From Chloroflexota bacterium (GTDB taxonomy: Bacteria > Chloroflexota > Limnocylindria > Limnocylindrales > CSP1-4), in contig VGPE01000037.1 of the NCBI GenBank assembly GCA_016875645.1, positions 1 to 16,771 of the forward strand: DNA of 16,771 nucleotides, given 5' to 3'. The notes under the pieces were generated by a model. It did no database searches and was not told the DNA's origin. It worked only from the letters and a program-made list of their open reading frames with translations. Shown in pieces: positions 1 through 9,200 of the stretch (within the stretch, counting starts at the first letter, position 1; every line of letters starts with the position of its first letter). Made by a program: the position numbers and the translations under genes.

Positions 1-2
1 CC

Positions 3-536
3 GAGCGCTACCAGATGCTCGACTTCGAGTACAGGTTCAACATGGCCCGCGTCGAGGAGATCCTGGTCGTCCTCGAGCGCTTCGCGGAGATGTACAAGCC
101 CCAGGACCTGGTGGTGGAGACCAACGCCTTCCAGCGGGGGCTGGGCAACGACGAGCGCCTGCTGGCGATCTCGCGGCGACACGGTTTCTTCATTCGACCC
201 CACCTCACGGGGTCGAACAAGGCCGACCCGGACCTCGGTGTCGCACGCATGGCGAGCGACTTCATCCGGGGCGCAATCTCTTGGCCTGGAACGCCTGAGG
301 CCCGCGAGCACTTCAAGCCGATGGTCGATCAGCACGTCCTGTGGCGGCCCGACGTGCCGACGAAGAAGCGCCAGCAGGACCTGCTCATGATGGAATGGTT
401 CGGGTGGCTGCTCTGGCAGGAGCGGCGACCCCTGACCGCGACCTCCCAGCCGCTCGCCCGGATCCACACCGGGATGCCGTACACGCCGACCCCGCTGTCC
501 GCAGTTCGTCGCCCCGTCGTGGGCGTCCGTCGATAG
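3..536 (+). CDS. terL: Terminase large subunit, C-terminal nuclease part (5' truncated)
   Basis: This is the 3' part of the large terminase, the motor-nuclease that cuts and pumps phage DNA into the prohead through the portal. The frame is open from the first bases, so the ATPase domain and the true start lie outside the window; an internal ATG at 15 is not the start. What remains looks like the RNase H-fold nuclease. A V-V-E-T-N-A-F-Q stretch carries a likely metal-binding Glu (codon 117-119). A T-G-S-N-K-A-D-P-D-L-G-V block follows, then K-R-Q-Q-D-L-L-M with a likely metal-binding Asp (codon 378-380) and W-F-G-W-L. The first acidic residue of the site would be upstream of base 1. The stop codon TAG is built into the portal gene's Shine-Dalgarno sequence (TAGGAG). 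The TerL-portal order supports both calls. Confidence 0.9.
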   Translation, partial: ERYQMLDFEYRFNMARVEEILVVLERFAEMYKPQDLVVETNAFQRGLGNDERLLAISRRHGFFIRPHLTGSNKADPDLGVARMASDFIRGAISWPGTPEAREHFKPMVDQHVLWRPDVPTKKRQQDLLMMEWFGWLLWQERRPLTATSQPLARIHTGMPYTPTPLSAVRRPVVGVRR

Positions 537-539
537 GAG
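535..539 (+). promoter_or_regulatory. Shine-Dalgarno of portal gene, fused to terL stop
   Basis: AGGAG lies four bases before a GTG and overlaps the TAG stop of the terminase gene (TAG 534-536). It fixes the portal start at GTG 544 and suggests that ribosomes ending terL re-initiate on the portal gene. Confidence 0.75.
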
Positions 540-543
540 CCCC

Positions 544-2367
544 GTGGCAGAGCGCACCTGGGACGAGATCCTGAACATCATGACGACCCGGCGCTCCGAC
601 GACGCGCCGCTGCTCGCCCAGATGATCGACACCCGCGACCGCTACAACGCGGACGTGGTGATCCCGCTGACCGACGTGTCCGGGGAGCCCTTCACGGCGC
701 CGCTCGGCCCGCAGACCATCCACGACGGCATCGACCACACCGCGATGCGCGCCGCGGGCACGATGCCGACCATCGCGGTGCCGGCGATCGACCCGTCGAA
801 GCCGACCGGCGTGCGCTCCGTCGAGTACGCCGAGAAGCGCCGCAAGGCGCTGTACGCCTCGCACCACTACAACCTCACGCAGATCCTCTTCGCGCGCGTG
901 TTCCGCCAGCTGGCGGGCTACGGCCTCGCCACCATCGTCGCGATGCCGGACTTCAAGGACGAGCGGGCCCGGATCGAGATGCGTTCGGCGCTCAACACCT
1001 ACCCGGACCCGCGTGCGCTGGACGACTACCGGCCGCCCGAGAACGTCGGCTTTGTCTACGGGCGATCGACCGCGTGGATCCGCTCCAACTTCGGGCTCAG
1101 CCCCGAGGACCTGATGCACATGAACCACACCGACGCCAGCGGGCTGTGGGACGTGTGCGAGTGGATGGACGAGTACTGCATCGTGCTCGGCATCCTCGGG
1201 CCGCGCCTGCACCACGGCGTCAACTTCGAGACCCAGCGGGCCTTCGGCGGCAAGGAGGTGCGCCGCTGGCCGAACCGTGCCGGGATGGTGACGGCCGCGG
1301 TCGGCAAGCGCATCACGCTCGATCGAGTCGCCGGCCAGATGGAGATCATCACCGGTTCGGCCGACTGGCTCGACCGCCTCATGGCGCTGAACGTCATCGC
1401 GGCGGAGAAGTCGATCTTTGCGGACATGTACGCGCTCGCCGTCGAGGGCCGCACCCCGGAGATCGTGGACGGCCAGTGGAAGGACGGGCGCAGCGGCGAG
1501 ATCAACGTCCTCGCGAACGTGAAGGCCGTGGGCCAGCTGATCTCGGGCGCATCGCCTCACAGCCAGCAGGTCATCGGGATGCTCACCCAGAGCGCCCAGG
1601 CGAGCGGTGGGGCGATCCCGCAGTTCGGTGGCGACCTCGACGGTGCCCGCACCGGCCGCGCCCTCGACACCATCGCCGGGATCTCGGTGTCGCCGCGCGT
1701 GGCCGAGCTGCAGCACGTCATGGAGGCCATGCTCTCCCGGACGATCCACCCGTCGATCTTCGAGATCGAGAAGGGCTACTGGCCCGACAAGAAGTACGTG
1801 TGCTTCTCCGGCTCGATCACCGACCGCTCCTACGTCGAGTACACGCCGAGCATCCACTTCGAGGCCACGGAGAACGCCGTCGCCTACGCCTTCCCCGGCA
1901 TGGACGTGGCGAGCGTGTCGGTCGCGCTCCTGCAGCTCGTCGGCGCCGACCTGATCCCCAAGCACCAGGCACGCGTGCTCCACCCGCTCATCGATGACGC
2001 CGAGGGGTCGGGTCAGCAGATCGTGCTCGAGCGCCTGGCCGAGAGCGTGCTGATCGGGCTGCAGCAGCAGGCCACCCAGGGCGCGCTGCCGATCAACGAC
2101 CTCGCCACCATCTACGAGAAGGTGTCGAAGGGGATGATGATCCACGAGGCGATCCTCGAGGCACAGAAGGAGGCCCAGGACCGCCAGGCGACCGTCCCCG
2201 AGGAAGTGCCCGAGGGCATGGGCGCGCCGCCCCAGACCATGCCGGGGCTCGCGATGCCGGGGATGGGCGCCGAGTCGATGGCTCCCGAGTTCGCACCCCA
2301 GCTGCAGGGGCCCACGCCCTCCCAGGAGGGGCTGCGCCACATGCTCCGCACGATCAGCGCCGAGTAG
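544..2367 (+). CDS. Portal protein
   Basis: The 607-aa product is the likely portal, the dodecameric ring at one head vertex through which DNA enters and leaves. The call rests on its place directly after terL, a length usual for phage portals, and an overall pattern I associate with portals. That pattern is a helical N-terminal region with K-R-R-K-A-L-Y-A-S-H-H-Y-N and I-L-F-A-R-V-F-R-Q-L-A-G-Y-G, then W/Y-rich strands, then a long helical stretch in the last third (about residues 480-545) that fits the stem/crown. From about residue 550 the tail is rich in Met, Pro and Gly and probably disordered. The start is GTG at 544, set by AGGAG at 535-539. I see no protease or MuF domain fused to it. 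No single diagnostic motif proves the call, so it rests on context plus overall character. Confidence 0.85.
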   Translation: MAERTWDEILNIMTTRRSDDAPLLAQMIDTRDRYNADVVIPLTDVSGEPFTAPLGPQTIHDGIDHTAMRAAGTMPTIAVPAIDPSKPTGVRSVEYAEKRRKALYASHHYNLTQILFARVFRQLAGYGLATIVAMPDFKDERARIEMRSALNTYPDPRALDDYRPPENVGFVYGRSTAWIRSNFGLSPEDLMHMNHTDASGLWDVCEWMDEYCIVLGILGPRLHHGVNFETQRAFGGKEVRRWPNRAGMVTAAVGKRITLDRVAGQMEIITGSADWLDRLMALNVIAAEKSIFADMYALAVEGRTPEIVDGQWKDGRSGEINVLANVKAVGQLISGASPHSQQVIGMLTQSAQASGGAIPQFGGDLDGARTGRALDTIAGISVSPRVAELQHVMEAMLSRTIHPSIFEIEKGYWPDKKYVCFSGSITDRSYVEYTPSIHFEATENAVAYAFPGMDVASVSVALLQLVGADLIPKHQARVLHPLIDDAEGSGQQIVLERLAESVLIGLQQQATQGALPINDLATIYEKVSKGMMIHEAILEAQKEAQDRQATVPEEVPEGMGAPPQTMPGLAMPGMGAESMAPEFAPQLQGPTPSQEGLRHMLRTISAE

Positions 2368-2376
2368 GAGGGCACG

Positions 2377-2868
2377 ATGCCGAGGTACGCGAAGCCGGGC
2401 ACGCCCAAAAGGGGCAAGGCTCCCCAGCGCGAAGGCAACCCGGGCGGGCGCGCGTACGCAAACCGCACCGACCTGATGGCCGAGGGTGCGGTCAACGGCG
2501 GCGGGCCCGGCAACCACAAGCAGCCCGTGCGCGTCCCCACCGGCCAGCCCTACGGCCAGGCCCAGGCGCTCGAGCAGTCCCAGCAGGCCGCTCCGCTGCC
2601 GCAGGCGCCGCCGCCGCCGCCCGGCCGCTACATCGAGGGGACCCGCACACCGCAGGCCGCGGTCGCGTACCGCCCGCCGAACCTCGGGCTGAACGGCCCG
2701 ACGACCCGACCCGACGAGCCGATCACCGCAGGCGTGCCGGTGGGTCCGGGCCCGGGCCCCCACCGCGAGTACTTCTCCACCGCGGCGATGTACCGGGTGC
2801 TCGCGCGTGCCACCGGGAACCCCGCGATGAGCCGACTCGCGGACCTGGCCGAGATCCAGGGCTTCTGA
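2377..2868 (+). CDS. Proline/glycine-rich virion-associated protein, hypothetical
   Basis: I do not recognise a named family for this 163-aa product. It begins with a basic segment (residues 1-30) containing the peptide YAKPGTPK, which recurs in the giant protein encoded downstream. The middle is low complexity: Gln/Ala-rich, then a run of prolines near residues 78-83, then a V-G-P-G-P-G-P stretch. Only the last 32 residues (about 132-163) look like folded helix. This shape, a disordered linker plus a short helical tail, fits a small adaptor or head-associated protein. It follows the portal gene by nine bases, with AGGAGG (2366-2371) overlapping the portal TAG stop and placed five bases before the ATG. 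Its TGA overlaps the next gene's ATG by one base, so translation is probably coupled. It was clearly selected as coding: tight spacing, good ribosome site and matching codon use. Confidence 0.75.
   Translation: MPRYAKPGTPKRGKAPQREGNPGGRAYANRTDLMAEGAVNGGGPGNHKQPVRVPTGQPYGQAQALEQSQQAAPLPQAPPPPPGRYIEGTRTPQAAVAYRPPNLGLNGPTTRPDEPITAGVPVGPGPGPHREYFSTAAMYRVLARATGNPAMSRLADLAEIQGF
2385..2402 (+). repeat. 18-base exact repeat, copy A (second copy 4063-4080)
   Basis: The sequence gtacgcgaagccgggcac occurs here and again at 4063-4080. Both copies lie in the same reading phase and encode the core of the shared peptide YAKPGTPK: residues 4-11 of the 163-aa protein, and about residue 286 of the giant protein. 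Confidence 0.8.
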
Positions 2869-3209
2869 TGCCGGAGCCGGTCGAGAAGTTCGCGCACGTC
2901 ACCACCAACGGGTGGAGCACGGAGGAGTGGGAAGAGATCGAGTGGCGCGCGAAGAAGAACAACGTGACGTGCGAAGCGATCGTCCGCGCGCTCGTCCAGT
3001 ACGCCATCCGTGCCACCGCCGTCGTCGCCCGGCCACCGGCGCCCGCACCGGCCACGGCGAAGCGCACGAAGGGCGGGACGCACCTGGCGCTGGTCATCAC
3101 CGACGCCGAGGGGCACCGGCTCTGCGTCGAGTGCCGCACGAACCGGGTCTACAAGAAGAACCCGAACGGGCCGGGCCGCTACCCGCGCACCTGTGAGGAG
3201 TGCCGCTGA
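2868..3209 (+). CDS. Small protein with C-terminal Cys4 zinc-ribbon-like tail
   Basis: The 113-aa product has a charged, Trp-containing helical N-terminus (residues 1-50, with W-S-T-E-E-W-E-E-I-E-W). A Pro/Ala linker follows (about 55-65), and the end holds two CxxC pairs: CVEC at residues 86-89 and CEEC at 109-112, separated by 19 residues. Four Cys in this spacing suggest a zinc ribbon, which would give nucleic-acid or protein binding; metal binding is inferred. The ATG overlaps the previous stop (TGATG), and its own stop overlaps the giant gene's ATG in the same way, so it sits between two coupled junctions. The ribosome site is weak (AGG at 2857-2859), in keeping with coupling. I cannot name a family. 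The place in the portal-to-capsid block makes a virion or assembly role likely. Confidence 0.75.
   Translation: MPEPVEKFAHVTTNGWSTEEWEEIEWRAKKNNVTCEAIVRALVQYAIRATAVVARPPAPAPATAKRTKGGTHLALVITDAEGHRLCVECRTNRVYKKNPNGPGRYPRTCEECR
3195..3200 (+). promoter_or_regulatory. Shine-Dalgarno that decides the giant gene's start
   Basis: GAGGAG lies eight bases before ATG 3209, inside the end of the previous gene. A GTG at 3200 in the same frame would have this site overlapping its own start codon, so ATG 3209 is the better choice. It also makes the TGATG stop/start overlap seen at the junction before. Confidence 0.7.
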
Positions 3210-6200
3210 TGGGGTACGGGGACACCTGGGACGACGGCGGCTACGCCGCACGTGAGGCGCAGGGGCTGAACTTCGACTGGGACGAGCAGGAGCTCGCGCG
3301 CCGCGTGACCCGGATCACTGACCGCTTCGAGGAGCTGCGGGCCGCGCCCGGCTTCGTCATGAGCCTCGCGCGCGAGCCGATCCCGGACGCGCAGCTGCTC
3401 AAGGCCATCCGCAAGTCGCAGTACTTCAAGGCCGCGCACAGCGAACGGCGGCGCTTGGAAGCGATGCCCGATGACGAGCAGCGTCGCCAGTGGGCAATGG
3501 CCGGCCGACGCACGCAGGCGCTGATCCGCCAGGCGGGCTACCAGGTGCCCGAGGAGGACAACCGCGGCTTCTTCGAGCGCAGAGGCGGGCCGGTCGGGAA
3601 GTACGTCCTGCAGCCGACCTATGACGCGACCGAGGACGTGGGCGACAAGCTCCACACCTGGCGCTACGGGCCCGACCACGAGGAGAAGTTGGACCGCGGG
3701 CTCGAGAAGGCGGGCGCGGTCGCGAGCGCGATTCCCGGTGCTGGCCTCGTCAAGGATGCGGTGAGCACCGCCTTCAGCAACATCCAGACCATCGGAGGCT
3801 TCTTCCCCCACGTCTACCGCTTCACCCATGCCGTGAACGAACGAACGGGTCCCAAGACCTGGGGTGGCCGCGGTGATGACTGGGGCGATGACTTCGGGGA
3901 CTACCTCGAGGCGTGGGAGGACGCCGGCGCGAAGCGCGGCGAGGGCTACTTCCCCGATGAGGTGCACGCCGAGGTCCGCAAGATCCTCCGTGGTGATCCC
4001 TTCGCGCAGCAGTTCGCGGTCGCGATGGCCAGCGGCGAGGACCCCGACGAGATCGCATCCAAGTACGCGAAGCCGGGCACTCCCAAGTACCAGAGGATCT
4101 ACACCGCCGTCATCGAGCGGGCGCGCAACAAGGACTTCCAGAACGCGCTGCAGGTCCTCGAGTTCGGCAAGGTGTCGCCCGGACGCGACATAGCGAAGAT
4201 CTTCGGTCTGAAGCCCAACGACGTGCGCATCCACGTCCCCGGCTACACCGACTTCGACCTCTACCACATGGTCAGCGGCTCGGTGGACCTCACCTACACG
4301 CTGTTGTTTGACCCGTTCCTGATCGGCGGCAAGGCCATGAAGGCGTACCGGCTGTCGCGCCCCGGCGTCGTCAACGCAGCGATGAGCCCGGCCGACGCGA
4401 TGGCGCAGGCCCGCGCGGTCGAGGAAGGCCGCCTCATGGCCAACCTCGGGGTGAACAGCACCGAGGAACTGGCCGCACGCCTCGCCACGATGACGCCGCG
4501 CGAGATCCTGAACGCCGGGAAGCTCGGCTGGCGTCACCCGATCCGGGGCGCTCGCGCGGTCTCGGACTCGATCGCCGGCATGTACACCTGGGGCCAGACC
4601 GGCCAGTCGTCGGGCGCAGGTCGCCACGCCCTGGTCAAGGTGATCACCGACGCCATCGAGGACGGCGGCTTCAAGATCGAGGCGGGCACCGGGCGCTACA
4701 TCGGGCGTCTGCAGCGTGCCGTGGAGACCACGCCGGCGCTGCGCCGTGCCATGCCCGCAATCCAGCAGTGGCACGCTGCCAAGGCCGCCGCATCGAAGGG
4801 CGCGTGGCAGCAGCTGCTCGGCCGCAACCTCACCGAGACCGAGGTGGCCGAGGGCATCATCCGGGCCCGCAACGCCGCCGAGGAAGCGATCCTCGGTGGG
4901 GCGACGAAGAACACCGGCATGAACACGGCTGACGACGTGTGGGAGTTCTTCACCCACGTCCCGTCGCACGACGGCGCCACCCGTTCGCTGTTCTCGCAGA
5001 GCTTCCTGCAGGGCGAGTGGGGCGGCATCATCGGCCGTTCCGAGATGCACGCACCCCGCATCACCACGTTCGGGCAGAACCGGGCGGCGATCTGGGACGC
5101 GTTGCGGAGCGGCACCAACACCCTCGCCTACGGGCAACGCAGCACCTATGCGCTCGGCAAGAACGAGATGCTGATCGACAACGTGATCGAGGAGGTCGAG
5201 CCCTACGTCCTCGACGCGATGGGCCCGGTGCGGAAGGGGTACAAGCGCCTCTACCGAGTCCAGCTGCGCGACGGTCTCGGCAACAGCGGCCTACGCGACC
5301 TGCCGACGCACATCGACCCCGAGATCGCGAAGGCCTACGGGATCAGCACGGTGTGGACCGAGAGCGTCGAGCACGCGCGCGATTTGTCGCGCAGCTTCGG
5401 GCCGACCGGGCGCCTCTACGTGGTGGACGTGCCCGACAACCAGGTCACCAAGTTGGTTGACCACCTGGCCAAGAAGCCGGGCATGGAGTGGGTGATCCCG
5501 CCTTGGCAGGAGCGGCGCTCCCGGGCTCTCGGTGACGTGGGCCAGTGGGTCGAGAAGCGCGAGCCGTGGGGCTTCGGGCTCGAGCACATCAGGCACTACC
5601 TCCTGGCCCCTCCCTCACACCTCGCTCTGTCGTTGGCTCGGCGCGTCCCCGAGACCACCGTGATCGGCAACTACGGCGCCGCGCAGGTCAAGACCTTCCA
5701 GCAGGTCATGGACATGGGCGTGTCGCTGCCGGCGCAGCGGATCTGGATGAACGAGCTCTACCGCCAGGCGGGTACCAACCCGATGCTCCGATGGAACATG
5801 GTGCAGAACGCGATCGATCACATGTTCGCGGTCAACGGGCTCTACGACCAGGGCGCCGACGCCATCGCAGAGGCCAAGCGCTACCTCGAGGGCACGCGCC
5901 AGGCGTTCGCCAGCAACGGCAAGGACATCATCACCACCGGCGGCTCGATCACCAAGGTCGGCATCGGCCCGGTGATTCACCACGCTGACGGCTTCCGGGT
6001 CCCGGACCTGCGCATGGTCATGGCGCAGACGCAGCGGATGACCATGATGCGGTCGTTCTTCAACGGGGTGAACCGTCCCTGGGTGGACGCCATGATGGGC
6101 ACCTACTGGAAGCCCTCGGTGCTCATGCGGATCGGGTTCGTGCCCCGTGTCGCCGGCGAGGAGCTGCTTGGCGTCATTCTCCGCACGCCCGAGGTCCTGA

Positions 6201-9200
6201 AGGACTCCTGGCTGCTGCGGCCCATCGCGATCCGTCAGGGCGAGGACTTCGCGCTGTTCAAGCCGATCATCCGCGCGGCGAACTACATGCGCTCGCTCGT
6301 CCCCGAGGGCAGCCACCGTGCCAACGCGCTGACGCAACTGGCCGAGTTCCTGCACGCCCGGTCGGTCTACATGCGCGGCCTCGCCTTCGAGGCGCTGGGT
6401 CCCGAGGCCCGGGAGTCGCTTGAGGCCTACCTGAGCTTGGAGTTTGTGCGCACGTCCGTCGCGGACAACATCATCCAGGTCGGCGGCCGCGGTGCCGCCG
6501 AGGGTGCCGGGCTCTACGAGGGGCCGCTGGCGCTCGGCCGACCCGGGCTGCTCGAGGTGCCCCTCGACCCCGAGGACCCGTCGAAGGTTCGGCTGCTGTA
6601 CGTGGACAAGAGCAACCGGGTCCTTCGCAAGCGCGAGGATCCGCTGTTCAATGCCCAGTTCGCCTCGCTGCTCGACGATGCCACCGACGAGCCGACCTAC
6701 ATGGCCGCGTTCGCCGCGGGCAGCATCTACGCCAACCCGGCCGAGGTCGTGGCGTTGCGCGCCTGGATGCGCGACAACGACAGCACCGAGATCCAGGCGC
6801 TCTACGAGCTCGCGGGCGGTGACGCTGACGACGTGATCCGGGTCATCCGTGAGGCCATCGACCGCAATGGCCTCCGTGCTCAGCTGCGGCGCTACGAGAA
6901 CGCGATGGAGCCGTTGCCCGACCTGCCCCGCACCCCGGAGAAGGTCGCGCGAGTGCAGCGGCGCCGGGCCGCGCTCAAGGAGATGGACCGTCTGGCCACC
7001 GACGACGCCGGGAAGCTCGTCGTGAAGGTGTGGGACGACCTGCCCGACGAGTTCCGGGACATGCTGCTCGTGGACGAGGGCTACGTTCGACGCCTCCTGG
7101 GCGCTGTGGACGAGCCCAGCGACGAGGTGCTGGAACGTGCCCTGCAAGGTCTCGATGAGGTCGAGGAAGGGCGTGAGCGGCTGTGGATCGCCGCGCCGGC
7201 GCACCCCGGCGACCTGCTCGAGCACGGGATGAGCGATCGCCTTCAGTGGGCGACGAGCCCCCGCGCTGCGCTGCAGACCGGATACGCCGGTCAGCCCGCC
7301 TCTGCGGGCAGCCAGCTGTTCTACCGGGACTTCCTCCCGGCCGAGCTCAACACCTACCTGCCGAAGCGTGTCCCGGACCAGGCGGGCATCATGCTCGAGC
7401 CGAACCTGCAGCGCGTCGCGGCGAGCGAGGTCCGCCTGCTCGATGACTTCCAGGTGCAGGGTGCGCTCCGACCGGAGCACGCGGCGACGGTCAATCGGCT
7501 GATCGAGGACGCCCGCGCGGGCAGCACCGCGGCGCGCCACCAGCTGGCGGTCATGGCCGCCCGTCAGTCGATCGACAACCTCGCCGGCGACCCGCTCGCG
7601 GCGCGCTACATCAGGGAGTCCCGCCGTTCGATCCAGACCCGATCGGGCCAGACCGCGGTGTGGGCGCCCCCCGAGGGGCACACGCCCGTCTACACGATCA
7701 TCGCCAGCGACGCGGGCGCGCAGCGCGTGCTGCAGCTCGACCCCGCGGTGGCGCAGCCCGTGCTGGGCTCCCCGGTGGACGGCGCCCAGTTCCGGCTCGA
7801 GATGGCCGACAAGCACATGTACGGCCTCCCCGAGTACCAGCCCATCACCACCTGGTCCACGACCAGCCGCAGCGAGGCGCAGGACTACCTCCGGGCGATG
7901 GGTGGTGGTGAGCACGGCGACCTGGCTCTCGGACGCATCGACGTGCCCGACGAGCGGATGAACACGATCTACCGCTCCGGTCTCAGCACGAACGAGATGG
8001 CCAGCGTCGCGCCGGCGGCGGTGGGCGAGAACGTCGAGCTGATGGCCCGCAACGACGAGCTCGTCAGCGCGTGGCGATCCGTGCGTGCCGACAAGGCGCG
8101 TCGCCGGGCCGAGACTGCCCGCCAGGCCGAGCGGGACGCAGCCCGGGCGGCACAGCGGGCGGCGGGAGAGGAAGATCTCGCGGCTGAGACTGCAGCCGTC
8201 GTCGCGCGGGGCGAGGCGCCGAGCATCAACCTCAAGGACCTGAGCGCCGACGACGCTCGCGATCTCATGACCGATCTCGCACGGTTCCCGAGCCATCACC
8301 TCGCGAGGGAGAACTTGGAGCGCGCGCTCGCGGAGATGGACGAGGGCGACTACGAGCTCGCCCAGCGGATGGTGGACGGCCTCATGCAGTCGCTGCGGGG
8401 GCGGATCGCGCGCGGTCCTGACGCGCTCGATCCGGACCTGTACGACGACGCCGTAGACCTCATGCGGAAGTGGGCGCCGGCTGAGACCGAGAGCCGCGAG
8501 ATCGCTGAGCAGCTGGAGCGGGCAGCTCGGAACGAGGCGAACGAGATCGCGCAGCTCGACCAGCAGCAGTTCTTGGAGACCGCCACTGAGGGTGACGTGC
8601 GGGCCCAGCTTGAGGCCGATGGCTTCTCGCCCACCGAGGTCGATGCCTACATGCAAGCACTCCGCAGCGGCCCGCGCGATGCGGCGGCGCGGTTGGAGGG
8701 TCAGGATCTGCAGGGTTCGCTCGACGCGATGAGCGAGTCCGCCCGCGATCGCGCCTACCGAGTGGCTGCCGACGAGCGCACGCTGGCCGAAGCCGGTTTC
8801 GACATCAACGATCCGGACACGGCGCGGTGGCTCGACACGATGAGCAACCCCGACCAGATGGACGAGCTCGCCAAGGCGCACCGCGAGTACGAGCGCGCCG
8901 CCGTTCGGGCCCAGGAAGCGGCCAGTACCGGCGAGGGGCAGATCGAGGCGCACGACGCGCTGGTGCGCGCCGAGCACGACATGCTCGCGTTCGGGTTCGA
9001 CATGAACGACAAGGCCGACGCCGAGCGGATCTACTCCATCATGAAGGCCCGGCCGCGCGACTTTCTCGATGAGGCCTACGACGACTGGGCCCAGACGATC
9101 GTGTCGGCCAGCGACGAGCTCACGATCTCGCCGCGTGATGGGCGGTTCGTGCACGCGTTGGGCGGGCGCGCCCGACGCAAGGGGTACTTCAAGATCGAGG

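Noticed and set aside
2746..2759. G+C palindrome CCGGGCCCGG, extended to GGGCCCGGGCCC, as a possible hairpin or terminator
   Set aside because: It encodes a Pro-Gly repeat in the 163-aa gene, a similar one (11698 region) encodes Pro-Gly in another gene, and no T run follows.
385..2763. A 792-codon minus-strand open frame over portal and the next gene
   Set aside because: It has the same codon register as the sense genes and an Arg/His/Asp/Leu-rich product without recognisable motifs; it runs across a gene boundary without signals.
3179..5137. A 652-codon minus-strand open frame over the start of the giant gene
   Set aside because: Antisense register shadow of the giant gene. It simply ends where the sense gene uses a rare codon (a CTA codon at 5291 bounds the next one).
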